Assembly: GCA_019408975.1 (NCBI GenBank)
Contig: DXVA01000164.1
Span: 1-9,625, forward strand
From: Lentisphaeria bacterium
Lineage (GTDB): Bacteria > Verrucomicrobiota > Lentisphaeria > Victivallales > UBA1829
Direction of reading: 5' to 3'
DNA length: 9,625 nucleotides
Position numbers and translations under genes: made by a program. Shown here piece by piece: positions 1 to 6,439 of this stretch. Within the stretch, counting starts at the first letter, position 1. The number at the start of each line of letters is the position of its first letter. A model generated the notes under the pieces. That model made no database searches, was not told where the DNA came from, and saw only the letters and a list, made by a program, of their open reading frames with translations.

Positions 1-1
1 G

Positions 2-1198
2 TCCCTGAACGCCGCGCTTGTTCCGCTTTCCACCCGTGCCGCAAAGGCGGAACAGGAAAAGATGCCGGCTGAACTTGAACTGAATTTTCTGCTGGTTTCG
101 GAATCTTATCGGCATGAGGGGGATTTGCCGATGGCGCACGGGCTTTTCCTGCGTGTGCTGAAAAAGGAGATTCGGAAAATCGAACTGCCGGAGGGACGTG
201 TTCCCGCGTTCATCCGTTTTTCGTCGGGGACGACCGGCGGAAGCAAGGGGGTTGTGCTGTCCCACCGCGCCGTGATCGAACGGACTTCGGCATGTGTCGG
301 GCTCGGTGTGACACGCGGCGAGTATGTGTTTTGGGTGCTGGACATGGCGTTCCATTTTGTGGTGACGATTCTCCTGTTTCTGCGAAAGGGCGCTGTGATC
401 GTGATCTGCGGACAGCCGCTGATCGAAAAAATGCCTGAAGCGTTCCGGCGCTATCCGCTGAATCTGCTTTACGCCACGCCGTATCATTACAGGCTCATGA
501 CGCATTCGGATGATTTTACGCCGCCGATGCTGGCGCGAGTCCGGCAGGCGTTTTCAACTGCGATGAAACTGGAAGTTGCCGATGCGGAAGCGTTCCGGGC
601 GAAGTTCGGGCTTCCTTTGACGCAGGCATACGGCATTATCGAGGTCGGACTGCCTTGCATCAATACCTCCGGCAGAGTGGAAAAAACAGCTTCCGCCGGA
701 CGGATTCAGGATGCTTACCGGATTGAGATACGCGATCCGGATGCAGGCGGAACCGGCTCCATTCTGATTCGCGGCCCGGGGATGTTCGATGCATATCTTG
801 CGCCGTTCCGCCTGCGCACGGAGCTTTTCCCCGACGGCTGGTTTCCGACCGGGGATATGGGGTATGTCGATGAGGATGGATGGCTCTTCATTGCCGGACG
901 TTCGAAAAACGTGATCAATTTCGCCGGCATGAAAGTTTTTCCGTATGAGGTGGAGAGCGTGCTCCATGAACATCCGTATGTCGGAGAATCGCGCGTGAAA
1001 GGGATGCCGTTTCCCGGATTCGGCGAAGTCCCCGTTGCGGAGATCGTGCTCAGGGAGAATACGGAACTGCCGGAAAACTGGCGGATGGAACTTCGCCGGT
1101 GGTGTTTCCGCCGTCTTGCGGAATACAAGGTACCGAAGGATTTCGTCATCGTGGACTCTCTGCCGCACACGGCAAGCGGAAAGCTGGACCGGAGATGA
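2..1198 (+). CDS. AMP-binding (class I adenylate-forming) enzyme, 3' part
   Basis: Partial gene: the frame is open from base 2 and the residues before the first internal ATG (base 62) already read like family sequence (AALVPLSTRAAKAEQEKM), so the true start lies outside the window. The visible 398 residues carry the family motifs in order: the phosphate-binding loop SSGTTGGSKG (221-250), the YGIIEVG block near 628, the TGD...GWLFIAGRSKNVI hinge and ribose-binding block (from about 849), and the C-terminal SGKLDRR block with its catalytic lysine at 1181-1183. Enzymes of this family activate a carboxylic acid as acyl-AMP and pass it to CoA or a carrier protein. Family members are usually 450-550 residues, so roughly 50-120 are missing. 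It ends right after the lysine motif and no carrier domain is fused. The substrate cannot be read from the sequence. It may be an acyl-CoA or acyl-carrier ligase. Family call is secure; specific function is unknown. Confidence 0.9.
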   Translation, partial: SLNAALVPLSTRAAKAEQEKMPAELELNFLLVSESYRHEGDLPMAHGLFLRVLKKEIRKIELPEGRVPAFIRFSSGTTGGSKGVVLSHRAVIERTSACVGLGVTRGEYVFWVLDMAFHFVVTILLFLRKGAVIVICGQPLIEKMPEAFRRYPLNLLYATPYHYRLMTHSDDFTPPMLARVRQAFSTAMKLEVADAEAFRAKFGLPLTQAYGIIEVGLPCINTSGRVEKTASAGRIQDAYRIEIRDPDAGGTGSILIRGPGMFDAYLAPFRLRTELFPDGWFPTGDMGYVDEDGWLFIAGRSKNVINFAGMKVFPYEVESVLHEHPYVGESRVKGMPFPGFGEVPVAEIVLRENTELPENWRMELRRWCFRRLAEYKVPKDFVIVDSLPHTASGKLDRR

Positions 1199-1419
1199 CT
1201 CCTGCTGAAAAGCCGTGTGCGAGCTTGACGCTCTGCGCCTGTACATCCATATTCGATTTTTTGTCGCCTGCTGCCTGAAATCTGTTGACAGGGCGGAAAT
1301 CTCCCCCCCGTTTTCTTTCTTTCCCGCCATAAAAATGAACGTGCCGCCGCTGTTCATCCACGATGCGTTCTATGGACGGAATTGCAATCCTGTTGAGCTT
1401 GAAATGAAGATTTTTTCAT

Positions 1420-1441
1420 CAGATTACCAACTTGTAATCTG
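1420..1441. promoter_or_regulatory. Perfect 8-bp inverted repeat, possible operator
   Basis: CAGATTAC at 1420-1427 and GTAATCTG at 1434-1441 are exact reverse complements around a 6-base spacer. No T-run follows on either strand, so it does not look like a terminator. Its centre lies about 52 bases before the start point predicted from the TATAAT at 1471-1476, a typical place for an activator site. No matching regulator is identified in the window. Confidence 0.45.
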
Positions 1442-1470
1442 TATGCAATATTCCGGCAATGAATATCAAG

Positions 1471-1476
1471 TATAAT
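1471..1476 (+). promoter_or_regulatory. Putative -10 box for the small protein-GT2 unit
   Basis: A consensus TATAAT sits 34 bases before the ATG at 1511, in a locally A/T-rich stretch. The -35 region at the right distance (about 1448-1453, atattc) is poor, so either the hexamer is fortuitous or the promoter needs an activator, possibly acting at the dyad just upstream. Confidence 0.4.
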
Positions 1477-1510
1477 ATAGAACAAAACAAAAAACAAGGA
1501 GTACTTCAAA

Positions 1511-1690
1511 ATGAATGAGAACATGGAAAAAGAGATGGCGACACAGGAAAGCTGCTGGCTGAAATTTTTGACTTTGGCTGCAATGTTTGTCGGCTCAAGT
1601 TCATCCGTCATGGGAATGGGAGCGGAAGACTGGATCGGTATGGTGAATGGACAGTACCAGATGAATTCCCTTGGCGGCGGGAGGTTCTGA
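1511..1690 (+). CDS. Small membrane-type protein (59 aa) paralogous to the GT2 N-terminus
   Basis: Starts with ATG at 1511, nine bases after a good AAGGAG (1496-1501), and ends with TGA at 1688-1690, two bases before the ATG of the glycosyltransferase gene, so the two are probably translationally coupled. The protein has a charged N-terminus, then a moderately hydrophobic segment (about residues 19-36, LTLAAMFVGSSSSVMGMG) that may span the membrane, and a glycine-rich end. From Trp16 it aligns without gaps to residues 13-46 of the downstream glycosyltransferase: 14 of 34 identical and many others conservative, including the shared WLK-x-LTLA and V-x-GM patterns. Nine of the 14 identical residues are encoded by different synonymous codons, which argues that both copies are under selection as protein. 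Function is unknown. I infer a small partner of the synthase or a duplicated membrane anchor. No named family is recognised. Confidence 0.75.
   Translation: MNENMEKEMATQESCWLKFLTLAAMFVGSSSSVMGMGAEDWIGMVNGQYQMNSLGGGRF
1679..1684 (+). promoter_or_regulatory. Ribosome binding site of the GT2 gene, inside the upstream gene
   Basis: GGGAGG ends eight bases before the ATG at 1693 and lies within the last codons of the 59-residue gene. This fixes the glycosyltransferase start and supports coupling of the two genes. Confidence 0.65.
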
Positions 1691-1692
1691 GG

Positions 1693-3126
1693 ATGGCTGA
1701 GAGGGAGAAACAATGCAATTCCGGCGCATGGCTGAAATACCTGACGCTTGCATCGCTGATCATCGGTTCGTTTGCGGCGGTGATTGGAATGAGTACGGAT
1801 GAACTGCTTGCCGTTCTGAACAGCCAATGGGTGCCGAAGGGCTTCCTCGGCTTTCTGGTTTTCTTCGGCGTTCTTTACAATCTGCTGACTATTGTCCTTG
1901 GTACGATTTGTTACCGTGAGAAGCCGATTCTGCCTGACGACCAGCTGCCGTCCTGCACCGTGATCGTTCCCGCCTATAATGAGGGGGAGGCGGTCACGAT
2001 TGCCCTGAAAAGCATTCTGGCGAGCAACTACCCCGCCGGGAAACTGGAGATTATTGCCATTGACGACGGCAGCAGGGATGATACATGGAAATGGATTGCG
2101 GAGGCGGCAGCCGCTTCCAATGGGCGTATCCGCGCGGTAAGACTGGAGCAGAACCGCGGAAAACGCCATGCGATTCAGTACGGCACAAAGTTGTCAAAGA
2201 GGGATGTCATCATTACCGTTGACAGCGATTCCGTTGTGGAGGCGGATTCGATCAGGCGTTTGACCAGTCCCTTTATCGACCCGACGGTCGGAGCCGTTGC
2301 GGGGTCTGTTCAGGTGTCCAATCTTTCCGATGGCGTCCTGCCGCGCATGATGGATGCCCATTATGCGTTCAGCTGCTGTGTTCTTCGCGCCGCAAACAGC
2401 GTGATGCGCACCGTGGTCTGCACTCCGGGTGCGTTGAGTGCTTACCGGCGCTGCGCACTGATGGAATTTCTGGACACCTGGGCGGAACAGACCTTTTGCG
2501 GACGTCCTGCCGGAATCGGAGAAGATCGTGCGCTGACGACATTCATGCTGCGTCACAGGTGGCATGTCCTGTATCAGCGGCATGCAGTCGTGCATACGGA
2601 AATGCCGTCGACATATCAGGCGACTTACCGGATGATGCTTCGCTGGGAGCGTGGAAACATTCGGGAGATGCTTTCCACTTATGAGTTTGCATTCCGTCGC
2701 TTCGACTGGTTCCATCTCGCCATTCAGCTGAATCTGGTTTTCCAGACCTATCTTTTCATTCAGTCTTTCTTCTTCCTCCCGTTTGTAGTGCTTGGAATGA
2801 TTGCCGCCCCTGTATTCTGGTGGCAGTGCATGTTTCTTTTGACTGTTCTTTGGACAGCCCTCCCGGCCTTGTGTTACTATCTCATGAGCGGGGGAACCGG
2901 CTGGATCTGGACTTTCACCTACACCTTTTTCCGTACTTTCTTCCTGTTCTGGATTTCACCTTACAGCCTGTTCACGGTGCGTAACTCCGGCTGGCTGACC
3001 CGGGGCAAGGCGGAAGAAGCAAAGAAAACGGAATCGGAGTTTATCAATCCGCTCCCGCGTCCAGGCAACGTGTTTGCCGAGGAGACTGCGGGCAGGCCGG
3101 CTCCGGCGCGTTTTTACTTCAAATAA
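1693..3126 (+). CDS. Membrane GT2 glycosyltransferase, hyaluronan/chitin-synthase-like
   Basis: A 477-residue processive-type family 2 glycosyltransferase that would polymerise a nucleotide sugar at the cytoplasmic membrane. Predicted membrane segments are near residues 15-33, 50-72, 342-372, 375-397 and 404-425, flanking a cytoplasmic GT-A domain. Catalytic features are visible: VIVPAYNE (90-97), the DDG nucleotide-binding block (124-126), the metal-binding DSD (177-179), the acceptor region CTPGALSAYRR (243-253), the GED base region (276-278) followed by RALT, and a product-binding RW (317-318) in MMLRWERGN. GEDRALT and the ALSAYRR block resemble hyaluronan synthase and NodC rather than cellulose synthase. 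The usual Q of QxxRW is Met314. A charged, proline-containing tail (about 426-477) follows the last membrane segment and has no obvious domain. The first 47 residues are duplicated as the separate 59-residue gene just upstream. The polymer made is unknown. Confidence 0.9.
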   Translation: MAEREKQCNSGAWLKYLTLASLIIGSFAAVIGMSTDELLAVLNSQWVPKGFLGFLVFFGVLYNLLTIVLGTICYREKPILPDDQLPSCTVIVPAYNEGEAVTIALKSILASNYPAGKLEIIAIDDGSRDDTWKWIAEAAAASNGRIRAVRLEQNRGKRHAIQYGTKLSKRDVIITVDSDSVVEADSIRRLTSPFIDPTVGAVAGSVQVSNLSDGVLPRMMDAHYAFSCCVLRAANSVMRTVVCTPGALSAYRRCALMEFLDTWAEQTFCGRPAGIGEDRALTTFMLRHRWHVLYQRHAVVHTEMPSTYQATYRMMLRWERGNIREMLSTYEFAFRRFDWFHLAIQLNLVFQTYLFIQSFFFLPFVVLGMIAAPVFWWQCMFLLTVLWTALPALCYYLMSGGTGWIWTFTYTFFRTFFLFWISPYSLFTVRNSGWLTRGKAEEAKKTESEFINPLPRPGNVFAEETAGRPAPARFYFK

Positions 3127-3154
3127 GATTTTTCCGGGGGGAGGCCACACCACC

Positions 3155-3190
3155 GCCCCGGCGTACTCCCCGCCGGGGCTCTTTCCTTTT
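3155..3190 (+). terminator. Intrinsic terminator after the GT2 gene
   Basis: GCCCCGGCG (3155-3163) and CGCCGGGGC (3171-3179) form a perfect 9-bp G/C-rich stem with a 7-base loop, followed by TCTTTCCTTTT. It lies about 30 bases past the glycosyltransferase stop and reaches the end of the convergent queH gene. There is no T-run on the opposite strand, so it should work for the + strand only. Confidence 0.88.
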
Positions 3191-3717
3191 CAGCCGCGGA
3201 AGGAGAATTCGCAGCCGCAGAAAGTCTGCCGGTAGAAGCAATATTGTTTCGAGAGTTCAATGGAACGCTTGAAACCGTCTTTCTTTTTGAAATCCCACGG
3301 CTCAAAGCCTTTGAAATTGCTTCCGACTTCAAAAATCAGTCTGGAATTCTTATGAGGGCTGACGGTCAGAGTGGTTGCGAAATTCAGATTCATTTCTTCG
3401 GCTTTGGCGGCGGTTCGCCCGAGGGAGTGCATGAAACAGGCGCGGCAGCGCAATCCTCCCTCCGGCTGTTCTGCATAAGTCTCGACGCCGGAAACCGTAT
3501 GGAGCCAGGCATCGTGCTGATATTCATCGACGAGCAGCTCCAGGTGGTGAATATCAGCCAGCTTCTGTACATAGTGAAGCCGCTTCCCGAATTCTTCGCG
3601 GGTGGCGATATTCGAGTTCGAGAAGAACAGGATAAGCTCACGTCCCTCATCCAGCAGCCGTTCGACACAGGCGGAGGCGCAGGGGGCGCAGCAGACATGG
3701 AGCAGCAGTTTTTTCAT
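3190..3717 (-). CDS. queH: Epoxyqueuosine reductase QueH
   Basis: A 175-residue QueH (formerly DUF208) protein, which reduces epoxyqueuosine to queuosine at the wobble base of tRNAs with GUN anticodons. It is the cofactor-B12-independent alternative to QueG. Family landmarks are all present: the N-terminal HVCCAPC (Cys9, Cys10, Cys13), SNSNIATREEFGKR in the place of the usual YNPNI...E...R block, GGLRCRACF (Cys91, Cys94), LTVSPHKN (117-124) and the C-terminal YRQTFCGC (162-169, Cys167, Cys169). The paired cysteines are the iron-sulfur and metal ligands in this family. Length is close to the usual 180-200 residues. The start at 3717 gives the expected KKLLLHVCC opening, although the ribosome binding site is weak (GAATGAAAG). 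It lies 51 bases after the cupin gene on the same strand, so the two are probably co-transcribed. Confidence 0.93.
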   Translation of the reverse strand: MKKLLLHVCCAPCASACVERLLDEGRELILFFSNSNIATREEFGKRLHYVQKLADIHHLELLVDEYQHDAWLHTVSGVETYAEQPEGGLRCRACFMHSLGRTAAKAEEMNLNFATTLTVSPHKNSRLIFEVGSNFKGFEPWDFKKKDGFKRSIELSKQYCFYRQTFCGCEFSFRG

Positions 3718-3768
3718 CTTTCATTCAAAAAATTGATTTGATTGCGAGATGCTTTCCTTCGAGGCTGT

Positions 3769-4185
3769 TCATTCCGGCAGAATGCCGTCGAACGGAGCGG
3801 AATCCTCCGGCGCAATCGGCGCATAGGGTCCTTTTTTGACTTCAAATGCGACGGTGCCGGGTTCCCTGCATACGAAATGGTGCCACACTCCTTCGGGTAT
3901 TTCGATCAGCGGAACCTCGCCTCCGGGAGTCATATGCCAGTTCCCCGTGATTTTTCCGGAATCGTCGTAAGTATAAACATCGACGGCGCCTTTCAGTAGA
4001 AAGAAAAGCTCCCATTTGTCTTTGTGGCGGTGCGGATGGATCACGGTATCCGGTTCCGCTGCGATGCAGAGACGGTGGATGCCCTCGTCAAGAGATTCGT
4101 GCAGGTTGAAGTGGGCGCGTCTGCGCGGGGATTCTTCAGCAAGTTTTGTCAGTTCCGTCATTTTTGCGGCATCAATGATCTTCAT
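3769..4185 (-). CDS. WbuC-family cupin metalloprotein
   Basis: A 138-residue single-domain cupin. The metal-site pattern HPHRH...KWE (residues 50-59) and a later WHH (101-103), together with the family blocks VPLIEIPEGVWHHFV and TVAFEVKKGPY, match the WbuC family of cupin-fold proteins, first named from O-antigen loci. The enzymatic role of the family is not established, so I give no reaction. The start is supported by AAAGGA about seven bases upstream. It is the first gene of a short minus-strand unit with queH, and its promoter (4211-4239) faces away from that of the lipoprotein gene. The presence of a polysaccharide-type synthase at 1693-3126 is suggestive company, but that gene lies on the other strand and there is no operon link. 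Confidence 0.85.
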   Translation of the reverse strand: MKIIDAAKMTELTKLAEESPRRRAHFNLHESLDEGIHRLCIAAEPDTVIHPHRHKDKWELFFLLKGAVDVYTYDDSGKITGNWHMTPGGEVPLIEIPEGVWHHFVCREPGTVAFEVKKGPYAPIAPEDSAPFDGILPE

Positions 4186-4210
4186 GATATTTCCTTTCTG
4201 TCATGGTGGC

Positions 4211-4239
4211 AAGATACATCCTGCGGCGGTGTTTTTCAA
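4211..4239 (-). promoter_or_regulatory. Promoter of the cupin-queH unit
   Basis: On the minus strand, TTGAAA (4239-4234) and TATCTT (4216-4211) are separated by exactly 17 bases. The predicted start is near 4205, giving a leader of about 20 bases that contains the ribosome binding site of the gene at 4185. Confidence 0.6.
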
Positions 4240-4259
4240 GATCATTTTCTTTTTCCTGC

Positions 4260-4288
4260 TTGAATATCCTGTGGAACGGGTTTATGCT
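4260..4288 (+). promoter_or_regulatory. Promoter of the 357-aa lipoprotein gene
   Basis: TTGAAT (4260-4265) and TATGCT (4283-4288) are 17 bases apart, about 50 bases before the ATG at 4336. An overlapping TATCAT (4288-4293) is an alternative -10. The element stands back-to-back with the cupin promoter, with 20 bases between the two -35 boxes. Confidence 0.5.
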
Positions 4289-4335
4289 ATCATATCTTCG
4301 TATTTTCAATGGGTTTATTCAAAAAGGAGGGAGTC

Positions 4336-5409
4336 ATGCTTTGCAGACCGCTGATGCCGGGTGCCGCCGCCGCTTTTCTGGGAATCGCCTTGTCCGCCTG
4401 TGTTTCCACGGATGTTTATCAGAAAGAACGTGCGGAAATGAATGAACGGGTCACGGCGCTGAATGCCGAGGTCGCCAAAAACGCGACTCTTCTTGCCGAA
4501 ACCCGGAAACAGCTCAAGGAATTTCAGGAATGTGCGGCAAAGGAGAAGAAGAAACAGGATCTGGAATTCGTTTCCCTGCGCGAGCTTTTCGGCAATATGG
4601 AATACGGCAATATCCCTGCCCATATTGTCGGACGTTATCTTGACCTGATTACGCCGCCGGCAAATGCTACGCCGGATCAGAAGCGCAAGTTCATTGAGGA
4701 TATCAGTGGAATGCGGGGCAGTTTCAATTCGAAAAAACTGCGCAACAGGATTACAAATTCTCTGGTTGCGCTGGGGCATGAATATTTTGAGGATTTGCTT
4801 GCCAATGCTGCCAATTCACAGTATCTTCAGGATGCCGCGGCACGTCTGGCAAAGCCGTCCGACAAGCCGCTTTTGAAACGTCTGTTGTTAAACCCCGGCA
4901 GACGCTATGCGGCGGTCAGTATTTATATCAGTCTGATTGATGAAAGTGATAAGGCGGATGTGTTGAAGTTGTTGCCTGATGTTCCTGAACTTTCCCGTTG
5001 CGTAACACGTCTCGGGATCGAAAAAGAAGCGGTTCCGGTTCTGAAAAAACAATTGCTTCAAAACCGGAATTCCAATTATGAGACATTGGAACTTGTTCTG
5101 AATCAACTTGCTCCGGAGGAACGTCAGGATTTCATGGCAAAATACTGGCGTTTTTCCGGAAGCGGAGAAAATAGTGATTATTGGAGAAATTTCGAGGTGG
5201 CAATCCGGCTTGCGCGCAAGGGATTTGTCCCGGCATTCGGTTATTTCGTCGAAAACAACCGGATGTTCCGCAATGATCCTAACCGCTTGAGTCAGATACT
5301 GGCTTTGACCTCAGTTTCCGGTATGGATTCGCTTGAAAAATGGTATCGGGAAAACAGGGATCAGATCGTTTTCAATTCTGAAAAAGAGTTGTTTGAAGTA
5401 AAGAAATAA
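4336..5409 (+). CDS. Lipoprotein of unknown function with N-terminal coiled coil
   Basis: I choose the ATG at 4336 because a strong AGGAGG lies just before it and the protein then opens with a clean lipoprotein signal peptide ending in LSAC (Cys22). An in-frame ATG 27 bases earlier lacks such a site and would spoil the signal. The mature protein should be anchored to a membrane, probably the outer one, since no Asp follows the Cys. Residues of about 26-70 are rich in E, K, A and L with heptad-like spacing and look like a coiled coil. The remaining 280 residues are alpha-helical in character, with leucine-rich stretches such as VLKLLPDVPELSRCV and AVPVLKKQLLQ that recall HEAT-like solenoid repeats. 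I recognise no named domain or catalytic motif. The gene stands alone between its own promoter and a convergent neighbour 31 bases downstream. A structural or scaffold role is only a guess. Confidence 0.8.
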   Translation: MLCRPLMPGAAAAFLGIALSACVSTDVYQKERAEMNERVTALNAEVAKNATLLAETRKQLKEFQECAAKEKKKQDLEFVSLRELFGNMEYGNIPAHIVGRYLDLITPPANATPDQKRKFIEDISGMRGSFNSKKLRNRITNSLVALGHEYFEDLLANAANSQYLQDAAARLAKPSDKPLLKRLLLNPGRRYAAVSIYISLIDESDKADVLKLLPDVPELSRCVTRLGIEKEAVPVLKKQLLQNRNSNYETLELVLNQLAPEERQDFMAKYWRFSGSGENSDYWRNFEVAIRLARKGFVPAFGYFVENNRMFRNDPNRLSQILALTSVSGMDSLEKWYRENRDQIVFNSEKELFEVKK

Positions 5410-5421
5410 GTTTTCCCTTTT

Positions 5422-5440
5422 CCGTTTACAGGAAAAACGG
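5422..5440. terminator. Weak hairpin between convergent genes
   Basis: CCGTTT (5422-5427) and AAACGG (5435-5440) can pair over a 7-base loop in the 31-base gap between the lipoprotein and the sugar-binding protein gene. An alternative TTTTCC/GGAAAA pairing overlaps it. There is no proper T-run on either strand, so its role in termination is doubtful. Confidence 0.25.
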
Positions 5441-6388
5441 TCAGTAGACCGAGTCGGGGAAATAGTGTTCCTTTGCGTTCTCGCGGGTAACGATCTGCGA
5501 AGGGATGATGACCTCTTTGCTGACCGCTTTTTTCCCGTTCCGCAGACCCGCCAGCGCTTCTTCGACGCCGCGCTCCAACATGCGCGGGGAATAGGTGACG
5601 GTCGCTTTGACGACGGAATTCCCGTCAAGAAGCATCTTTACCGCTTTCCTGCTGCCTCCTCCGCCGATCATCGCCTTGATATCCTTGCGCCCGGATTCCT
5701 CATAGGCTTTCAGCGCTCCGATGAGGACATCGTCATCCCCCGCCCATACGGCATCGATTTTCGGATACTTCTGGAGGAAGTTCTCCATCAGGGCGAGCCC
5801 TTTTTCCGTATTCCACCAGGATGCCTGCGATTCCAGAATCCTGATTCCGGGGAATTCCGCGGCAAGAACCTCGCGGAAGGAGTCTACACGGTCTTTGTTG
5901 ATCGGGCAGGGGACTCCCTCCATCATCAGTATCTCGCCTTTTCCACCGAGTATTTTCCCCATGGCTTTTGCCGCCGCAGCGCCGAAACTGCGGTTGTCGC
6001 CGTTCACGAAAACATCCTGCACCGGCTTATCAAGAGGATTGGAAACCACGACAAGGAAGGTTCCCTGTTCTTTGGCTCTGGCGCAGATGTCCGTAATCGG
6101 CCCCGGCTCCTGCGCCAGCACGACCAGTGCGTCCACGTTGCGGGCGACCAGATTTTCGATCCGGTTCACCTGGTCCGCAGTATTGGCGCTGGAGGTTATG
6201 ATGACCTGAAGATCCGGATTTTCCGCTTCCAGATTTTTTTTCGCCTGTTCCGCGCTCCATACCACGCCGCCTGTCCACCCGTGCGTCGCCGCCGGAATGG
6301 AGATGCCGATTCTGAGCTTTTTGCCGGAACCCTCTCCGCAACCCGTCAAAAGGAGGAGAGCCGCCAGAAGAAAAAACGCTTTTTTCAT
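5441..6388 (-). CDS. Sugar-binding lipoprotein of an ABC transporter (Peripla_BP_4 type)
   Basis: A 315-residue periplasmic substrate-binding protein of the ribose/LacI-like type. The start at 6388 has a GAGGG site about six bases before it and gives a textbook lipoprotein signal, KKAFFLLAALLLLTGC, with Cys17. A longer frame reaching 6523 would hide this signal. The mature part shows the two-lobed fold markers: KLRIGISIPAATHGWTGG (24-41), a QVNRIENLVARNVDALVV block (73-90), VFVNGDNRSFGAAAA (126-140), GEILMMEGVP (151-160) and IDAVWAGDDDVLIGALKA (211-228). The usual hinge stretch is an odd glycine run, IGGGGSRKAV (241-250). The protein would capture a sugar and deliver it to a permease and ATPase, neither of which is in the window. 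Position after rhaA suggests L-rhamnose or a related sugar, but a terminator separates the two genes. Ligand is an inference. Confidence 0.88.
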   Translation of the reverse strand: MKKAFFLLAALLLLTGCGEGSGKKLRIGISIPAATHGWTGGVVWSAEQAKKNLEAENPDLQVIITSSANTADQVNRIENLVARNVDALVVLAQEPGPITDICARAKEQGTFLVVVSNPLDKPVQDVFVNGDNRSFGAAAAKAMGKILGGKGEILMMEGVPCPINKDRVDSFREVLAAEFPGIRILESQASWWNTEKGLALMENFLQKYPKIDAVWAGDDDVLIGALKAYEESGRKDIKAMIGGGGSRKAVKMLLDGNSVVKATVTYSPRMLERGVEEALAGLRNGKKAVSKEVIIPSQIVTRENAKEHYFPDSVY

Positions 6389-6439
6389 TTTATCCCTCAT
6401 ATTGATTGATTTTTCAGCAGGTAACAATAGCCGTTTTTC

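Larger units (their letters stand above)
1199..1510. other. 312-base intergenic region
   Basis: No convincing gene lies here. The left two thirds (1199-1400) show a run of seven C (1303-1309) and pyrimidine-rich DNA, but no clear intrinsic terminator for the upstream AMP-binding gene. The right third holds a perfect 8-bp dyad (1420-1441), a TATAAT hexamer (1471-1476) and an AAGGAG ribosome binding site (1496-1501) serving the small protein gene at 1511. A short frame at 1215-1475 has no ribosome binding site and no recognisable sequence, and I do not count it as a gene. Confidence 0.6.

Noticed and set aside
1285..1313. TTGACA at 1285-1290 as a promoter -35 box
   Set aside because: The position 17 bases downstream reads CCGTTT within a C/T-rich run, so there is no -10 box.
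554..1357. Long open frame on the minus strand (267 codons)
   Set aside because: Lies opposite the AMP-binding gene, whose motifs are unmistakable. The antisense product has no domain, no ribosome binding site and a composition typical of a reversed coding frame.
1215..1475. Short plus-strand frame in the intergenic region before the small protein
   Set aside because: No ribosome binding site and no recognisable motif. It would run across the dyad and up to the TATAAT element.
1354..2169. Minus-strand open frame (271 codons) over the small protein and GT2 start
   Set aside because: Antisense to two genes that support each other by homology. No recognisable protein sequence.
3244..3741. Plus-strand open frame (165 codons)
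   Set aside because: Antisense to queH, which has all its cysteine motifs in the minus-strand frame.
5465..6409. Plus-strand open frame (314 codons)
   Set aside because: Mirror of the sugar-binding lipoprotein, which has a signal peptide, a ribosome binding site and family motifs. The plus-strand product has none.
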